This document shows, one piece after another, positions 43,226 through 54,424 of a stretch of 64,000 bases of DNA. Made by a program: the position numbers and the translations under genes. Source of the stretch: Flavobacterium sp. Root420 (GTDB lineage Bacteria; Bacteroidota; Bacteroidia; Flavobacteriales; Flavobacteriaceae); NCBI RefSeq assembly GCF_001427905.1, contig NZ_LMEF01000001.1, positions 310,394-374,393 of the forward strand, read 5' to 3'. Every line of letters starts with the position of its first letter. The stretch's first letter is position 1. The notes beneath the pieces were generated by a model. The model saw only the letters and a list, made by a program, of their open reading frames with translations. It had not been told where the DNA came from and ran no database searches.

Positions 43226-44497
43226 TTAGTTCATTGTAGCTTTTAATGCTTTTGCTTCAGCAGTCATTTCTAACGCTTTGTAAACACCTAATAATGTTTT
43301 AGATACATCTTCGTTTTTAGGATCTAATTCATGTGCTTTTTTAAGGTAAGGAATAACACCTTTAAAAACATCTTCTCTTTGTGCTTTTAAAACATTATAA
43401 CGTTTTGTATCTTTATCAGAAGTACCCAATTTATTCATTTCATCGATAATTGGTTTCTCAGCTTCTAACTTTAAAGCTGCAAGATTAAGATAGGCATTAG
43501 TATAACTTGGATTGATTTCAATCGCTTTCAAATAATATTTTTCAGCATCAGCTTTGTTACCAGCGTTACCACTGATAACTCCTAAATTGAAAATTAAATC
43601 AGCATTGTTTGGATCTTTTTGCAAAGCCTCACCAACTAATTTTTTGTAAGTATCAAAATCTTTCGTTTCAAGATATAAATTAGCTTCTGTAAGAATCAAA
43701 GAAGAATCGTCAGGATTCGTTTTTCTTGCATCAGAGATTGCTTTTTTAGCATCTTCAGTACGGCCTTCCTGAACCATAATTAAAGCTAAGTTTTTGTAGA
43801 TTTCTCCTCTTTTAGAAGGGATAGCTTCAGTTTTAGGCTTTTCATGAGTTCCTAATTTTACAGCTAAATCTCTTTCATTAGCAGTATTAAAACCATCTTC
43901 GTTACCAGAAGCTTTATTTAAAGCAGTATAACTAGTTCCTTTACCAGAATAATTTAATTTTTTCAATTCTTCATACATTGGCAAAGCAGCTTTATAATCC
44001 TGAGCATTTACCGCTGTAGAAGCTGCATAGTATAAATTGATTGTATCTTTTTTATCTAACAAATAAGCATCATACAATTTTTTTGCCCCCTCAGTATTTT
44101 TGTTTGCCTGACTATCTGCAATAGCAGAATTAATCAATTTTCCTTTAATTTCAGTGATTGAAGTTGCAGCCTGAGTTGAATATTTTAATTTTCCTGACGC
44201 TTTTTCAATATCAATTAATTTTTTATAGCTTTCAGCAGCAAGTGATAAGTTTTTACTCTCTTCTACTTTTTTATTTGCTAAATCTAAATAAGCATTTCCT
44301 TGTACAGAGTAGTATTGTGCTTGTTCTACATCTTTGGCGTTAACCACCAAATTTTCTGCATCTTTTAATATCGCAATTGCTCCCTGAGCATCTCCGCTTT
44401 TTAATGCTTTTTCAGCACTTTTAATCTGATCTTTTTGAGCAAAAGTAGCTACTGAAATCAATAATGCTGATGCAAGTATTACATATTTACTTTTCAT
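43226..44497 (-). CDS. Exported TPR-repeat protein
   Basis: 423 residues from the ATG at 44497, which directly opens the signal peptide (MKSKYVILASALLISVATFAQ); three upstream residues in a longer frame are not needed. The mature protein contains several tetratricopeptide repeats: ALKSGDAQGAIAILKDAENL, AKKAISDARKTNPDDSSLIL, NLGVISGNAGNKADAEKYYL and LPYLKKAHELDPKNEDVSK-like. It is periplasmic and probably a scaffold. It lies 43 bp downstream of gyrA on the same strand, so it may be read through from it. Confidence 0.85.
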   Translation of the reverse strand: MKSKYVILASALLISVATFAQKDQIKSAEKALKSGDAQGAIAILKDAENLVVNAKDVEQAQYYSVQGNAYLDLANKKVEESKNLSLAAESYKKLIDIEKASGKLKYSTQAATSITEIKGKLINSAIADSQANKNTEGAKKLYDAYLLDKKDTINLYYAASTAVNAQDYKAALPMYEELKKLNYSGKGTSYTALNKASGNEDGFNTANERDLAVKLGTHEKPKTEAIPSKRGEIYKNLALIMVQEGRTEDAKKAISDARKTNPDDSSLILTEANLYLETKDFDTYKKLVGEALQKDPNNADLIFNLGVISGNAGNKADAEKYYLKAIEINPSYTNAYLNLAALKLEAEKPIIDEMNKLGTSDKDTKRYNVLKAQREDVFKGVIPYLKKAHELDPKNEDVSKTLLGVYKALEMTAEAKALKATMN

Positions 44498-44540
44498 AAT
44501 ATTCAATTTGTGTATTTAATTTTAATTTACGTGGTTTTTA

Positions 44541-47183
44541 TTATTCCTCTGACTCTTCTTCCTCAGAATCATCCTCGTCTACTATTTCTTCATCAGAATC
44601 GTCATCATCGTCATCTTCTGCTGTTCCATCATCTTCAAGAACCTCTAAATCTGGCTTCACCCTTTCAATAACTGGCCCTACTACATTTCCTTCTTCATCA
44701 ACAATAACTTCTTCGACATCGTCTTTCATAACTTTCGTTACAGCAGCAATAGAATCTTTTCCTTTTAGGTTAATTAATCGCACACCTTGAGTAGCACGAC
44801 CCATAACTCGTAAATCTTCAATAGCCATTCTGATAGTTAATCCGGATTTATTGATAATCATTAAATCATCAGCATCTGTTACAGCATTAATCGAAATCAG
44901 TTTTCCTGTTTTCTCTGTGATATTAAGCGTTTTAACACCTTTACCTCCACGATTCGTGATTCTATAAACATCTTCACCATCTTCGTCAACTAACTTGGTA
45001 CGTTTTCCGTATCCATTTTCAGTTACAACTAAAATTTGTGAATCATTAATATCATTTTTATCAACAGTAACCATACCAATTACTTCATCCGTATCATCTT
45101 TTAAAGTAATTCCACGAACTCCCGAAGCCGTTCTTCCCATCGGACGTGTTTTGGTTTCTTCAAAACGAACCAATTTACCAGACTTAACGGCTAAGATAAT
45201 TTGGCTTTCTCCGTTAGTTAATTGTGCCCCCATTAATTCATCACCTTCTTTAATTGTAATAGCAGCAACACCATTTACTCTTGGTTTAGAATATTTCTCT
45301 AAAGAAGTTTTCTTAACCTGACCTTTTTTAGTAACCATTACAAGATTATGACTGTTGATGTAATCTTTATCTTTTAGATCTTGCGTACAAATGAAAGCTT
45401 TCACTTTATCATCACTTTCAATGTTTACCAAGTTTTGAATTGCTCTACCTTTTGCTGTTTTACTTCCTTCCGGAATTTCATAAACACGCATCCAGAAACA
45501 TTTTCCTTTTTGTGTAAAAAACATCATATATTGGTGATTGGTTGCAACGAACATATGTTCAAGGAAATCCTGATCTCTTGTTCCGGCGCTTTTTTGTCCA
45601 ACTCCACCTCTATTTTGAGTTTTGTATTCTGTAAGGTTTGTTCGTTTGATGTAACCTGCATGAGAAATGGTTATTACTACATTCTCATCTGCAATTAAAT
45701 CTTCAATACTCACATCTCCACCAGAATATTCAATTACAGAACGACGCTCATCGCCGTATTTCTCACGAATTTCTTCAAGCTCTTCCTTAATTAAATTCGT
45801 TCTTAAATTAACATCAGCTAATAATGCTTTTAAGTGTTCGATTAATTTCATCAATTCTTCAAACTCCGCTCTTAACTTGTCTTGTTCCAGACCTGTTAAC
45901 TGACGTAAACGCATCTCAACAATAGCACGGGCCTGAATATCTGACAAACTGAATCTTTCGATTAACTTCTCACGAGCTTCTTCTGTATTCTTAGAACCTC
46001 TGATGATAGCAATTACTTCATCAATATTATCAGATGCAATAATTAAACCTTCTAATATATGCGCTCTTTCCTCTGCTTTACGCAATTCAAACTGCGTTCT
46101 ACGAACTACTACATCATGACGGTGTTCAATAAAATAATGAATCATATCTTTTAGATTCAACATTTGTGGGCGCCCTTTTACTAATGCAATATTATTTACA
46201 CTAAAAGAAGATTGTAATGAGGTAAACTTATATAAGGTATTCAAAACTACGTTTGGCGTAGCGTCACGTTTCAGGATATAAACGATACGCATACCATTTC
46301 TATCCGACTCGTCACGAATATTCGCAATACCTTCAATTTTTTTATCGTTAACCAAATCAGCCGTACGTTTGATCATTTCGGCCTTGTTAACCTGATATGG
46401 AATTTCAGTAACAATAATACATTCTCTTCCGTCAACTTCTTCAAAACCAACTTTGGCACGCATAACAATACGCCCTCTACCTGTTTTAAAAGCTTCACGA
46501 ACGCCTTCATAACCATATATTACACCCCCGGTAGGAAAATCCGGAGCTTTAATATGAGTCATTAACTCGTCTATTTCAATATCATTATTATCAAGATACG
46601 CTAATGTACCATTGATCACTTCAGTTAAATTGTGTGGAGGCATATTAGTAGCCATACCAACTGCAATACCTGTTGCTCCGTTTACTAATAAAGTAGGAAC
46701 TCTTGTTGGCATTACTTTTGGCTCATATAAAGTATCGTCAAAGTTCAATTGAAAGTCAACTGTTTCTTTTTCGATATCTGCCATAATATCTTCAGAGATT
46801 TTGCGCATTCTGGCCTCAGTATAACGCATTGCTGCCGGACTGTCACCATCAACAGATCCAAAGTTACCCTGACCATCTACTAATAAATATCGCATACTCC
46901 ATTCCTGAGCCATACGCACCATCGCATCATAAACAGAGGTATCTCCGTGCGGGTGGTACTTACCCAGAACCTCTCCTACGATTCTCGCAGATTTTTTGTG
47001 GGCAGATCTTGATGTTACTCCTAAGTCATACATTCCGTAAAGAACTCTTCGATGCACTGGTTTCAAGCCATCTCTAACATCAGGAAGTGCTCTAGATACG
47101 ATTACTGACATCGAATAATCGATGTAAGCTGATTTCATTTCATCTTCTATGTTAATAGGAATTAACTTTTCTCCTTCAGACAT
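44541..47183 (-). CDS. gyrA: DNA gyrase subunit A
   Basis: 880 residues. The catalytic Tyr is Tyr121 in [10 protein letters not shown]. The quinolone-resistance region [17 protein letters not shown] has Thr82 and Asp86 at the positions of E. coli Ser83 and Asp87, so the acidic residue is kept. A GyrA-box variant QNRGGVGQ near residue 535 begins the beta-pinwheel C-terminal domain, which supports gyrase over topoisomerase IV. The last 40 residues are almost all acidic ([20 protein letters not shown]). It introduces negative supercoils with GyrB, which is not in the window. Confidence 0.95.
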   Translation of the reverse strand: MSEGEKLIPINIEDEMKSAYIDYSMSVIVSRALPDVRDGLKPVHRRVLYGMYDLGVTSRSAHKKSARIVGEVLGKYHPHGDTSVYDAMVRMAQEWSMRYLLVDGQGNFGSVDGDSPAAMRYTEARMRKISEDIMADIEKETVDFQLNFDDTLYEPKVMPTRVPTLLVNGATGIAVGMATNMPPHNLTEVINGTLAYLDNNDIEIDELMTHIKAPDFPTGGVIYGYEGVREAFKTGRGRIVMRAKVGFEEVDGRECIIVTEIPYQVNKAEMIKRTADLVNDKKIEGIANIRDESDRNGMRIVYILKRDATPNVVLNTLYKFTSLQSSFSVNNIALVKGRPQMLNLKDMIHYFIEHRHDVVVRRTQFELRKAEERAHILEGLIIASDNIDEVIAIIRGSKNTEEAREKLIERFSLSDIQARAIVEMRLRQLTGLEQDKLRAEFEELMKLIEHLKALLADVNLRTNLIKEELEEIREKYGDERRSVIEYSGGDVSIEDLIADENVVITISHAGYIKRTNLTEYKTQNRGGVGQKSAGTRDQDFLEHMFVATNHQYMMFFTQKGKCFWMRVYEIPEGSKTAKGRAIQNLVNIESDDKVKAFICTQDLKDKDYINSHNLVMVTKKGQVKKTSLEKYSKPRVNGVAAITIKEGDELMGAQLTNGESQIILAVKSGKLVRFEETKTRPMGRTASGVRGITLKDDTDEVIGMVTVDKNDINDSQILVVTENGYGKRTKLVDEDGEDVYRITNRGGKGVKTLNITEKTGKLISINAVTDADDLMIINKSGLTIRMAIEDLRVMGRATQGVRLINLKGKDSIAAVTKVMKDDVEEVIVDEEGNVVGPVIERVKPDLEVLEDDGTAEDDDDDDSDEEIVDEDDSEEEESEE

Positions 47184-47390
47184 AAGTTGTTATATTAAAT
47201 AATTATATTAGTTTCAAAGCGTGCCAAGATACGGTTTTTTGGAATTTTTTCAGCTATTTACTTACACTTATTTCAATGATTTATTAACAACTTTATTTCT
47301 ACTTTTAGTTAATAAATTAAGCGTTTTTTAACGCTTTTATTGTTATTTTTTTTGTCAATTAGCTGACAGTAGTTCTTGAAGGGTATGGTT

Positions 47391-47422
47391 TTTGTTTTTC
47401 AAACTGTAATTCACTAAATTTA
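47391..47422 (+). promoter_or_regulatory. Probable clpC promoter
   Basis: TTTG (47391-47394), a 20-nt spacer and TAAATTTA (47415-47422; last base differs from TAnnTTTG) lie 18 bp before the clpC ATG. Confidence 0.5.
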
Positions 47423-47440
47423 CAATACCAATTATATATT

Positions 47441-49987
47441 ATGGATGATAATTTTTCACCAAGAGTAAAAGATGTTATTACATACAGTAAGGAAGAAGCC
47501 CTTCGTTTAGGACACGACTTTATTGGTACTGAACATCTAATGCTAGGCATTTTAAGAGATGGTAACGGAAAAGCTATTCATATACTTAATAACCTAGCAG
47601 TCGATTTAGACCATTTACGCAGGAAGGTAGAAATACTGAGTCCAGCCAACCAGAGCGTTGAAGTAAATGCTGAAAAGAAAAATCTTCACCTTACCCGACA
47701 GGCAGAAAGAGCCCTGAAGACAACCTTTCTTGAAGCTAAAGTATTTCAAAGCTCGTCGATTAGCACGGCACACTTGCTTTTATGCATCTTACGAAACGAA
47801 AACGATCCAACAACCAAGCTGTTGAATAAACTAAAAATAGATTATGACATAGCTAAAGAACAATATTTAAACATGACGCCAAACGAAGAAGAATTCTTAG
47901 AAAACTTGCCAAGAAACGAATCGTACAATGACGATTCAGGACAAGATGACAGTCTTAAAGAAAGTAGTTTTAACAATCCGGCCAATAAGTCAAACAAAAA
48001 ATCCAAAACTCCGGTTTTAGATAATTTTGGGAGAGATTTAACAGAAATGGCGGAAGAAGGAAAACTAGATCCGGTAGTGGGACGCGAAAAAGAAATTGAA
48101 CGTGTTTCTCAAATTTTAAGCCGTAGAAAAAAGAACAACCCGCTTCTTATTGGAGAACCAGGAGTTGGTAAGTCTGCTATTGCAGAAGGACTTGCTTTGC
48201 GTATCATCCAAAAGAAAGTATCCCGTATTCTTTTCCACAAACGTGTAGTAACGCTTGATTTGGCTAGTTTAGTAGCCGGAACAAAATACCGCGGTCAGTT
48301 TGAGGAAAGAATGAAAGCCGTAATGAACGAGCTGGAGAAAAATGATGATATCATTCTTTTTATTGATGAGATTCATACTATTGTAGGTGCTGGCGGAGCA
48401 ACAGGTTCACTTGATGCTTCAAACATGTTCAAACCTGCTTTAGCAAGAGGCGAAATCCAATGTATTGGTGCTACCACTCTTGATGAGTACAGACAATATA
48501 TTGAAAAAGATGGTGCATTAGAAAGACGTTTCCAAAAAGTAATTGTGGAGCCAACTTCTGTTGAAGAAACGATTGCGATTTTGAATAATGTAAAAGACAA
48601 ATACGAAGATCACCACAATGTCACCTATACTCAGGAAGCAATCGAAGCTTGCGTTAAATTAACAAACAGATATATGTCTGAGCGTTTTTTACCGGACAAA
48701 GCGATTGATGCTCTTGACGAAGCTGGTTCTCGCGTACACATTACCAATATTGATGTTCCTAAACAAATTCTTGATTTAGAACGTCAATTGGAAGAAGTGC
48801 GTGAAAACAAAAACATGGTAGTCAAAAAACAAAAATATGAAGAGGCTGCCAAACTTCGTGATGATGAAAAACGTATTGAAAAAGATCTGGCTGTTGCACA
48901 AGAGCAATGGGAAGAAGATTCTAAAAACAACAGAATTGAAGTTACAGAAGATAATGTAGCTGATGTTGTTTCGATGATGACCGGAATTCCAGTGAACCGA
49001 ATTGCACAAACAGAAAGCAACAAATTAGCTAAATTACCTGAATTGATTCAGAATAAAGTAATTGGCCAAAATGAAGCTGTATTGAAAATTGCCCGTTCTA
49101 TTCAACGTAACAGAGCCGGACTTAAAGATCCAAACAAACCGATTGGTTCGTTCATTTTCTTAGGTCAGACCGGAGTTGGTAAAACGCAATTAGCAAAAGT
49201 TTTAGCAAAAGAATTATTCGATTCTGAAGATGCATTGGTTCGTATCGACATGAGTGAATACATGGAAAAATTTGCTATCTCTCGTTTAGTAGGAGCGCCT
49301 CCGGGATACGTAGGATACGAAGAAGGTGGTCAATTGACTGAAAAAGTTCGTAGAAAACCATATTGTGTTGTTCTTTTGGATGAAATCGAAAAAGCACACC
49401 CAGATGTGTTTAATATGATGCTTCAGGTTCTAGATGACGGTTATTTGACAGATAGTTTAGGTCGCAAAATCGACTTTAAAAATACTATTATCATTATGAC
49501 TTCTAATGTTGGAGCACGACAATTGAAAGATTTTGGACAAGGTGTTGGTTTCGGAACTGCTGCGAAAGTCGCTCAGGCCGATGAAAACTCAAAAAGCATT
49601 ATCGAAAATGCATTGAAAAAAACCTTTGCTCCTGAATTCTTAAACAGAATTGATGATGTAATTGTATTCAATGCTTTAGAAAAAGCCGATATCGATTTGA
49701 TCATCGAAATTGAACTTAAAAAACTATATTCTCGTATTGCTGAATTAGGATACACTTTAAGCTTGACTGATAAAGCAAAAGCCTTTATCGCTGAGAAAGG
49801 TTTTGACAGACAATTTGGTGCAAGACCACTAAAAAGAGCAATTCAGAAATATGTTGAAGATTTGTTGGCCGAGGAAATCATTACTTCAAAAATACATTCA
49901 GGAGATGAAATTCTAATGGATTTGAAAGATGACTCTCAAGAACTTTCAGTAGAAATACACAAAGCAGAAGAGCCGACTAATCAATAA
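47441..49987 (+). CDS. clpC: ATP-dependent Clp protease ATP-binding subunit ClpC
   Basis: 848 residues. N-terminal Clp repeat domain ([20 protein letters not shown]; two repeats to about 145), first AAA domain with GEPGVGKSA near 250, a middle domain with the UVR-like [20 protein letters not shown], and the second AAA domain with GQTGVGKTQ near 575 and the C-terminal D2-small domain. The middle region with a UVR motif fits ClpC rather than ClpA or ClpB. It unfolds proteins for the ClpP peptidase. Divergent from gyrA with a 257-bp gap holding its promoter. Confidence 0.95.
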   Translation: MDDNFSPRVKDVITYSKEEALRLGHDFIGTEHLMLGILRDGNGKAIHILNNLAVDLDHLRRKVEILSPANQSVEVNAEKKNLHLTRQAERALKTTFLEAKVFQSSSISTAHLLLCILRNENDPTTKLLNKLKIDYDIAKEQYLNMTPNEEEFLENLPRNESYNDDSGQDDSLKESSFNNPANKSNKKSKTPVLDNFGRDLTEMAEEGKLDPVVGREKEIERVSQILSRRKKNNPLLIGEPGVGKSAIAEGLALRIIQKKVSRILFHKRVVTLDLASLVAGTKYRGQFEERMKAVMNELEKNDDIILFIDEIHTIVGAGGATGSLDASNMFKPALARGEIQCIGATTLDEYRQYIEKDGALERRFQKVIVEPTSVEETIAILNNVKDKYEDHHNVTYTQEAIEACVKLTNRYMSERFLPDKAIDALDEAGSRVHITNIDVPKQILDLERQLEEVRENKNMVVKKQKYEEAAKLRDDEKRIEKDLAVAQEQWEEDSKNNRIEVTEDNVADVVSMMTGIPVNRIAQTESNKLAKLPELIQNKVIGQNEAVLKIARSIQRNRAGLKDPNKPIGSFIFLGQTGVGKTQLAKVLAKELFDSEDALVRIDMSEYMEKFAISRLVGAPPGYVGYEEGGQLTEKVRRKPYCVVLLDEIEKAHPDVFNMMLQVLDDGYLTDSLGRKIDFKNTIIIMTSNVGARQLKDFGQGVGFGTAAKVAQADENSKSIIENALKKTFAPEFLNRIDDVIVFNALEKADIDLIIEIELKKLYSRIAELGYTLSLTDKAKAFIAEKGFDRQFGARPLKRAIQKYVEDLLAEEIITSKIHSGDEILMDLKDDSQELSVEIHKAEEPTNQ

Positions 49988-50013
49988 ATTAGTTTAATTT
50001 TATAACAAAAATA

Positions 50014-50055
50014 AAATACCCGTTACGTTTTCATAACATAACGGGTATTTTTTTT
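50014..50055 (+). terminator. clpC terminator
   Basis: AAATACCCGTTA (50014-50025) pairs with TAACGGGTATTT (50039-50050), 13-nt loop, followed by a T run. Confidence 0.88.
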
Positions 50056-50089
50056 AGATAATTTGCTATCTTTAATAAAAGCAAATAGC

Positions 50090-50097
50090 TACTTTTG
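50090..50097 (+). promoter_or_regulatory. -7 element of the RimK-fusion gene
   Basis: TACTTTTG matches TAnnTTTG, 31 bp before the ATG at 50129. A TTTG at 50062-50065 has a 24-nt spacer, longer than usual. Confidence 0.45.
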
Positions 50098-50128
50098 AAT
50101 TTAAAATTCTATTAATAAAATACAACGT

Positions 50129-51502
50129 ATGCTTCAAAACAAAGTCATTTTAGGCAGTGAAGAATGGTGCTCATTTCCAGAACTTGGAATCCCGACAATC
50201 AAGGCTCGTGTTGATTCTGGTGCCAAAACTTCGGCAATGCACGCCATCAACATCGCTCCTTTTATAAAAAATGATGCCAATTGGGTGAAATTTGATATTA
50301 ATCCAATTCAGAATAATATTAAAACCATCATTCATTGTGAAGCTCCGTTAGTTGACAAAAGAATTGTAAAAAGCTCAAGCGGTTTCAGGGAACATCGATA
50401 TGTAATTCAAACCAATCTGAAAATAGGTGAAGTAAAATGGCCTATCGAAATGACCTTGACCAATCGTGACTCCATGGGTTTCCGAATGCTTTTAGGTCGT
50501 GAAGCTATGAGCGGACGTGTGTTAGTTGATCCGGAAGAAAAATATCTATTAGGACAACCTACAACCGAAGCATTAAAAGAACTTTATCAAAATTCAGAGA
50601 AAGCAACTTCTGGTTTACGAATTGGACTATTGGCAAGTAATCCCGAATTATACAGCAACAAAAGAATCATGGAAGCCGGCGAAATGCGCGGTCATGAAAT
50701 GCATTTTTTGAACATCAAAGAATGTTATATGAAGCTGGATGCAAAAACACCTGAGATTCATTATAGAGGCGGAAAAATATTAAATCAGTTTGATGCTATT
50801 ATTCCGAGAATCCGACCTAGCATCACTTTTTACGGTTGTGCTCTGACGCGTCAATTTGAAGCTTTAAAGGTTTTCGTTTTAAATTCAGCTACAGCCATCA
50901 CACAATCACGTGATAAATTATATTCATTGCAATTGCTTTTAAACAGCGGAATTGATATTCCGACAACCGGTTTTGCCAATTCTCCTCTGGATACAGACAA
51001 TTTAATTAAGATGGTTGGAGGTTCGCCTTTAATCGTAAAATTATTAGAAGGAACACAAGGAAAAGGTGTTGTTTTAGCAGAAACAAAAAAAGCGGCGGAA
51101 AGTGTAATCAATGCTTTTAAAAGTTTAAACGCAAACATCCTGGTTCAGGAATTTATCAAGGAAGCTAATGGAAAAGACATTCGCTGTTTTGTAATTGACG
51201 GAAAAGTGGTTGCAGCAATTCAGCGTGAAGCGATGCCTGGAGAATTCAGAGCAAACATTCACCTTGGCGGAACCGCATCAGTAATAAAAGTTACGGCCGA
51301 AGAGAAAAAGATCGCTATAAAAGCCGCAAAAGCAATGGATTTAAAAGTGGCAGGTGTCGATATTATTCGTTCTTCAAAAGGTCCATTATTATTGGAAGTA
51401 AACTCTTCGCCAGGACTTGAAGGAATTGAAGGCGCAACGAACAAAGATGTTGCCGGAGAAATGATTAAAGCAATTGAGAAAAACTTTAAAATAATTAGTT
51501 AG
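50129..51502 (+). CDS. rimK: Fusion of ATP-dependent zinc-protease-like domain and RimK-type glutamate ligase
   Basis: 457 residues, two parts. Residues 1-145 match the RimB/'ATP-dependent zinc protease' (DUF785) domain: [20 protein letters not shown], then [13 protein letters not shown] and [16 protein letters not shown]. This fold resembles retropepsins, with the Asp of [10 protein letters not shown] as the candidate catalytic residue. Residues about 160-455 are the RimK ATP-grasp ligase: [40 protein letters not shown] and [16 protein letters not shown] with the Asn-x-Ser-x-Gly metal motif. RimK adds glutamates to the ribosomal S6 C-terminus; the partner domain may cut or modify the tail. 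The two are often separate neighbouring genes, here joined. Confidence 0.88.
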   Translation: MLQNKVILGSEEWCSFPELGIPTIKARVDSGAKTSAMHAINIAPFIKNDANWVKFDINPIQNNIKTIIHCEAPLVDKRIVKSSSGFREHRYVIQTNLKIGEVKWPIEMTLTNRDSMGFRMLLGREAMSGRVLVDPEEKYLLGQPTTEALKELYQNSEKATSGLRIGLLASNPELYSNKRIMEAGEMRGHEMHFLNIKECYMKLDAKTPEIHYRGGKILNQFDAIIPRIRPSITFYGCALTRQFEALKVFVLNSATAITQSRDKLYSLQLLLNSGIDIPTTGFANSPLDTDNLIKMVGGSPLIVKLLEGTQGKGVVLAETKKAAESVINAFKSLNANILVQEFIKEANGKDIRCFVIDGKVVAAIQREAMPGEFRANIHLGGTASVIKVTAEEKKIAIKAAKAMDLKVAGVDIIRSSKGPLLLEVNSSPGLEGIEGATNKDVAGEMIKAIEKNFKIIS

Positions 51503-51537
51503 TTCACCCTAACTTAATATTCAATATTTATTTTAGC

Positions 51538-51577
51538 AGCTTTGTCAAAGTTTAAAACTTTGACAAAGCTTTTTTTA
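51538..51577 (+). terminator. Terminator after the RimK-fusion gene
   Basis: AGCTTTGTCAAAGTTT (51538-51553) pairs with its reverse complement (51555-51570), with an effective loop of a few bases, followed by T7. Confidence 0.88.
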
Positions 51578-51594
51578 AATTTAAATCCTAAAAA

Positions 51595-52113
51595 ATGATG
51601 CTATACTCGTATTTAGATATTATTTTAAGAAGTCTTGCCGTTTATTTTTTTATGACGATTGCATTGCGGATTTTCGGCAAAAAAGAGCTTTCGCAATTAA
51701 ATACCGCTGATATTATTCTGATTTTATTGATCAGTAATTCAGTTCAAAATGCCATGGTTGGTCCTGACACCAGCCTATGGGGAGGTTTAGTTGCGGCTTT
51801 AGCCTTGTTTGTGATTAATTTTATCATTAAAAAACTAACACACAAATACAAAATACTGAATGATTTTCTTTTGGATAAACCGGAAATCTTAATTCACGAC
51901 GGAAAACTTGATTTTAAAGCGTTAAGCAAATTAGACATTTCTAACGACGAATTAAAAGAAGCGATGCGTGAGCATGGTTTAGAGCATTTTACCGATGTAA
52001 AGCTTTGTATGTTAGAAATTGATGGTACAATCAGTGTGATTTCTGAAGATCAAAAACATCTCAAACAGACACATTACAAAAGAAAACACAATCATAAGAA
52101 TTTTAGGAAATAA
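51595..52113 (+). CDS. DUF421 (YetF-like) membrane protein, short form
   Basis: 172 residues. Three hydrophobic segments (about 7-24, 34-50, 62-78) precede the soluble DUF421 domain (FLLDKPEILIHDGKLDFKAL, DELKEAMREHGLEHFTDV). RIFGKKELSQLNTADIILIL is the family's conserved start. Unlike the protein at 12222 it has no C-terminal CxxC pairs, ending instead in His/Lys-rich YKRKHNHKNFRK. Function of the family is unknown. It is an independent gene between two terminators. Confidence 0.85.
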   Translation: MMLYSYLDIILRSLAVYFFMTIALRIFGKKELSQLNTADIILILLISNSVQNAMVGPDTSLWGGLVAALALFVINFIIKKLTHKYKILNDFLLDKPEILIHDGKLDFKALSKLDISNDELKEAMREHGLEHFTDVKLCMLEIDGTISVISEDQKHLKQTHYKRKHNHKNFRK

Positions 52114-52129
52114 GATTTAAAAAATTCCA

Positions 52130-52260
52130 AACAGCAAATTCCAAATTCCAATTAAGAAAAGAAAAACTCCAATAAAAAAATTATAAATAAAAATTCCAAA
52201 TTCCAAATTTGAAATCAGATCAAACATTGGAATTTGGAATTTTAAATTATTGGAATTTCT
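52130..52260. repeat. Inverted array of AATTCCAA / TTGGAATT phrases
   Basis: AAATTCCAA-type phrases (from about 52132 to 52206) are followed by TTGGAATTTGGAATTTT-type phrases (about 52228-52258), so the region can fold back over most of its length. The same phrases occur at 10860, 23660 and 60325. No ORF. Confidence 0.65.
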
Positions 52261-52264
52261 ATAT

Positions 52265-52303
52265 AAAAAAAACTGGTTTCAAATCATGAAACCAGTTTTT
52301 TTT
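52265..52303. terminator. Bidirectional terminator between DUF421 and phosphate-transporter genes
   Basis: AAACTGGTTTCA (52270-52281) pairs with TGAAACCAGTTT (52287-52298), loop AATCA, flanked by A and T runs. Confidence 0.88.
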
Positions 52304-52354
52304 ATGTCGATAAAATGCGATCAAAACTTCTCACATTTTACAAAAATCATTTTA

Positions 52355-53698
52355 CTAAGAAATAAATACGCTCAATACAAAGTAAACCAATCCTGCTAAA
52401 ATAGCCGAAATAGGAATCGTTAATATCCAAGCCCAAATCAAACTTACAGTGACACCCCAACGAACCGCAGATACACGTTTTGTTAATCCAACCCCGATGA
52501 TAGAACCTGTAATAGTATGCGTTGTACTTACCGGAATTTTTAAGTGTTCTGTAAAATACAATGTTAAAGCTCCGGCAGTTTCAGCTGCAACACCTTCGAA
52601 TGATGTTACTTTTGTAATTTTAGAACCCATTGTTTTCACAATTTTCCATCCACCACTCAAAGTTCCCGCAGCAATAGCAGAATAACACGCTAATGGAATC
52701 CAGCCCGGCATTACTCCTTTTATTCCTAAATCATCATTTGGCAAAACAACGTCTAACCAGGATGCCATATGAACTCCGGGATTTGTATTGATATATACCG
52801 CTACAGCTGCAGCAATAATACCCATTACTTTTTGAGAATCATTTCCTCCGTGTCCTAAACTAAAAGCAGCAGAAGATAGTAGTTGCATTTTTTTCAAAGC
52901 AGCATCTGCCTGATGAAGATTCAAACTACTGAATATTAAACAAAAAGCACTTACTGTTAAGACAATGAAAGCAACTAAAAACCATTTAATATTATGCGGA
53001 TCAAAAGCTACGCTCCAAAAATGAGAATCAAAACGAGGTTTGCCATTCTTAAGAATCTCTTCATAAGGAACCATTAAATTACTCACAATCCAAACTGTGG
53101 CAATCATTAAACCTACGGTGAATATTTTAGGAAAAATACTTTTACGAGAAGCGTTTAACAACCAAATTGAAATTAAATACGAAGCTAATGCTCCTAACAA
53201 TGGTGCTAAAACAATAAATGCAATAATGATAAGGACTCCCGAAGGCATTCCGCCATCTTTTCCAGCTTTGTACCAGCTTACGATTTCGTACCAATAATGA
53301 GTACTTCCATCTTCTCCGGCGTAACCTGAAAAACCGTGTACAGCGATCGCATGAGCTATTGCTGCTCCGGCGAAACCACCAATTAAAGTATGTGATGAAC
53401 TTGAAGGAATTCCCAGCCACCAGGTTAATAAATTCCAGCAAATCGCTGCAATAACACCGGCCAGAATTACAACCAGGTTAATCTCCATGGTGTGCGCTGT
53501 TTTGGCAACAGTATCTGCAACACCAAATCCGAAAACCCAATAGGCTAAAAAGTTAAAAAATGCTGCCCAAAGAACGGCCTGAAAAGGCGTTAGTACCTTT
53601 GTAGCAACAACGGTAGCTATAGCATTTGCCGCATCATGAAAACCATTGATGTAATCAAAAATTAAAGCTAATACTATAATAATTATAAGTAGCGTCAT
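52355..53698 (-). CDS. Inorganic phosphate transporter, PiT family
   Basis: 447 residues with about ten membrane helices in two homologous halves. The PiT signature appears in both: GFHDAANAIATVVATK at residues 19-34, and SLGHGGNDSQKVMGI near 295; TLIGGFAGAAIAHAIA and SIIGVGLTKR are the paired loops. It moves phosphate with a cation across the inner membrane. The DUF47 gene lies just upstream on the same strand with a 33-bp gap, a partnership common for PiT systems. It ends at the shared terminator. Confidence 0.93.
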   Translation of the reverse strand: MTLLIIIIVLALIFDYINGFHDAANAIATVVATKVLTPFQAVLWAAFFNFLAYWVFGFGVADTVAKTAHTMEINLVVILAGVIAAICWNLLTWWLGIPSSSSHTLIGGFAGAAIAHAIAVHGFSGYAGEDGSTHYWYEIVSWYKAGKDGGMPSGVLIIIAFIVLAPLLGALASYLISIWLLNASRKSIFPKIFTVGLMIATVWIVSNLMVPYEEILKNGKPRFDSHFWSVAFDPHNIKWFLVAFIVLTVSAFCLIFSSLNLHQADAALKKMQLLSSAAFSLGHGGNDSQKVMGIIAAAVAVYINTNPGVHMASWLDVVLPNDDLGIKGVMPGWIPLACYSAIAAGTLSGGWKIVKTMGSKITKVTSFEGVAAETAGALTLYFTEHLKIPVSTTHTITGSIIGVGLTKRVSAVRWGVTVSLIWAWILTIPISAILAGLVYFVLSVFIS

Positions 53699-53731
53699 AA
53701 AATTATAACTTCAGAATGAAATAAATTGAAT

Positions 53732-54376
53732 TTAAGAATGTTTTACAGAAATAGATTCCAGTATGTTTGCAACACTCTTACATTTATCTGTTGCTGATTC
53801 TAAAACAGATAACACCTCTTTATATTTAATGATATTTTTAGCGTCTGTTTCGTTTTCAAAAATTTCAAAAACTGCTTTGTTATAAACGTTATCCGACTTG
53901 TTTTCCAATTTATTAATTCTGGCACAAGCATCTTTTATGACTTTGAAATTCTTTAAATTTCTCAATTCTTTTACGGCACTATCAATGTTCTGACAAGCTT
54001 CAAGATTGATTTCTGTCATTTTTCTGATTGATTTTGTGATCTTATCAACCTGATACAATCTCATTCTGCTTGCGGCACCATGAAGGTAATCTGCAACGTT
54101 ATCAATAGAAGTAATTAAGGTGTGAATATCCTCTCTATCAAATGGAGTAATAAAGTTTCTGCTCAATTCAAGATTGGTTTGACGTGTAATGTCTTCTCCT
54201 TTTTGCTCTAATTCATCAATTTTTTGAAAAAGAACTTCTCTTTCTTTTAATGGAAGGTTTACAGCTTCGTGTAAGTTAGAAGCTAATTCAATTAAATTGC
54301 TTGAAGCCTCTTCAAAAAGTGGAAAGAATTTCTTGTCTTTCGGCACTAAAAATTGGAAAATACTGTTTATTGACAT
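53732..54376 (-). CDS. DUF47 (PhoU-like) phosphate-transport partner protein
   Basis: 214 residues, all-helical. FLVPKDKKFFPLFEEASSNL, then EDITRQTNLELSRNFITPFD and REDIHTLITSIDNVADYLHG are the DUF47 family hallmark (YkaA/TM1734-like), with E/DxxxD metal-binding motifs. It is thought to regulate or support the neighbouring PiT transporter. It is the first gene of the two-gene unit with the transporter. TAATTTTG on the minus strand (54396-54403) is a good -7 element 20 bp upstream, without an obvious -33 box. Confidence 0.92.
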   Translation of the reverse strand: MSINSIFQFLVPKDKKFFPLFEEASSNLIELASNLHEAVNLPLKEREVLFQKIDELEQKGEDITRQTNLELSRNFITPFDREDIHTLITSIDNVADYLHGAASRMRLYQVDKITKSIRKMTEINLEACQNIDSAVKELRNLKNFKVIKDACARINKLENKSDNVYNKAVFEIFENETDAKNIIKYKEVLSVLESATDKCKSVANILESISVKHS

Positions 54377-54395
54377 TTTTATATTTTTGATAGTG

Positions 54396-54403
54396 CAAAA
54401 TTA
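54396..54403 (-). promoter_or_regulatory. -7 element of the DUF47-PiT unit
   Basis: On the minus strand TAATTTTG matches TAnnTTTG and ends 20 bp before the DUF47 start codon at 54376. Confidence 0.45.
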
Positions 54404-54424
54404 CTTCATTAATGTTCTATAATG

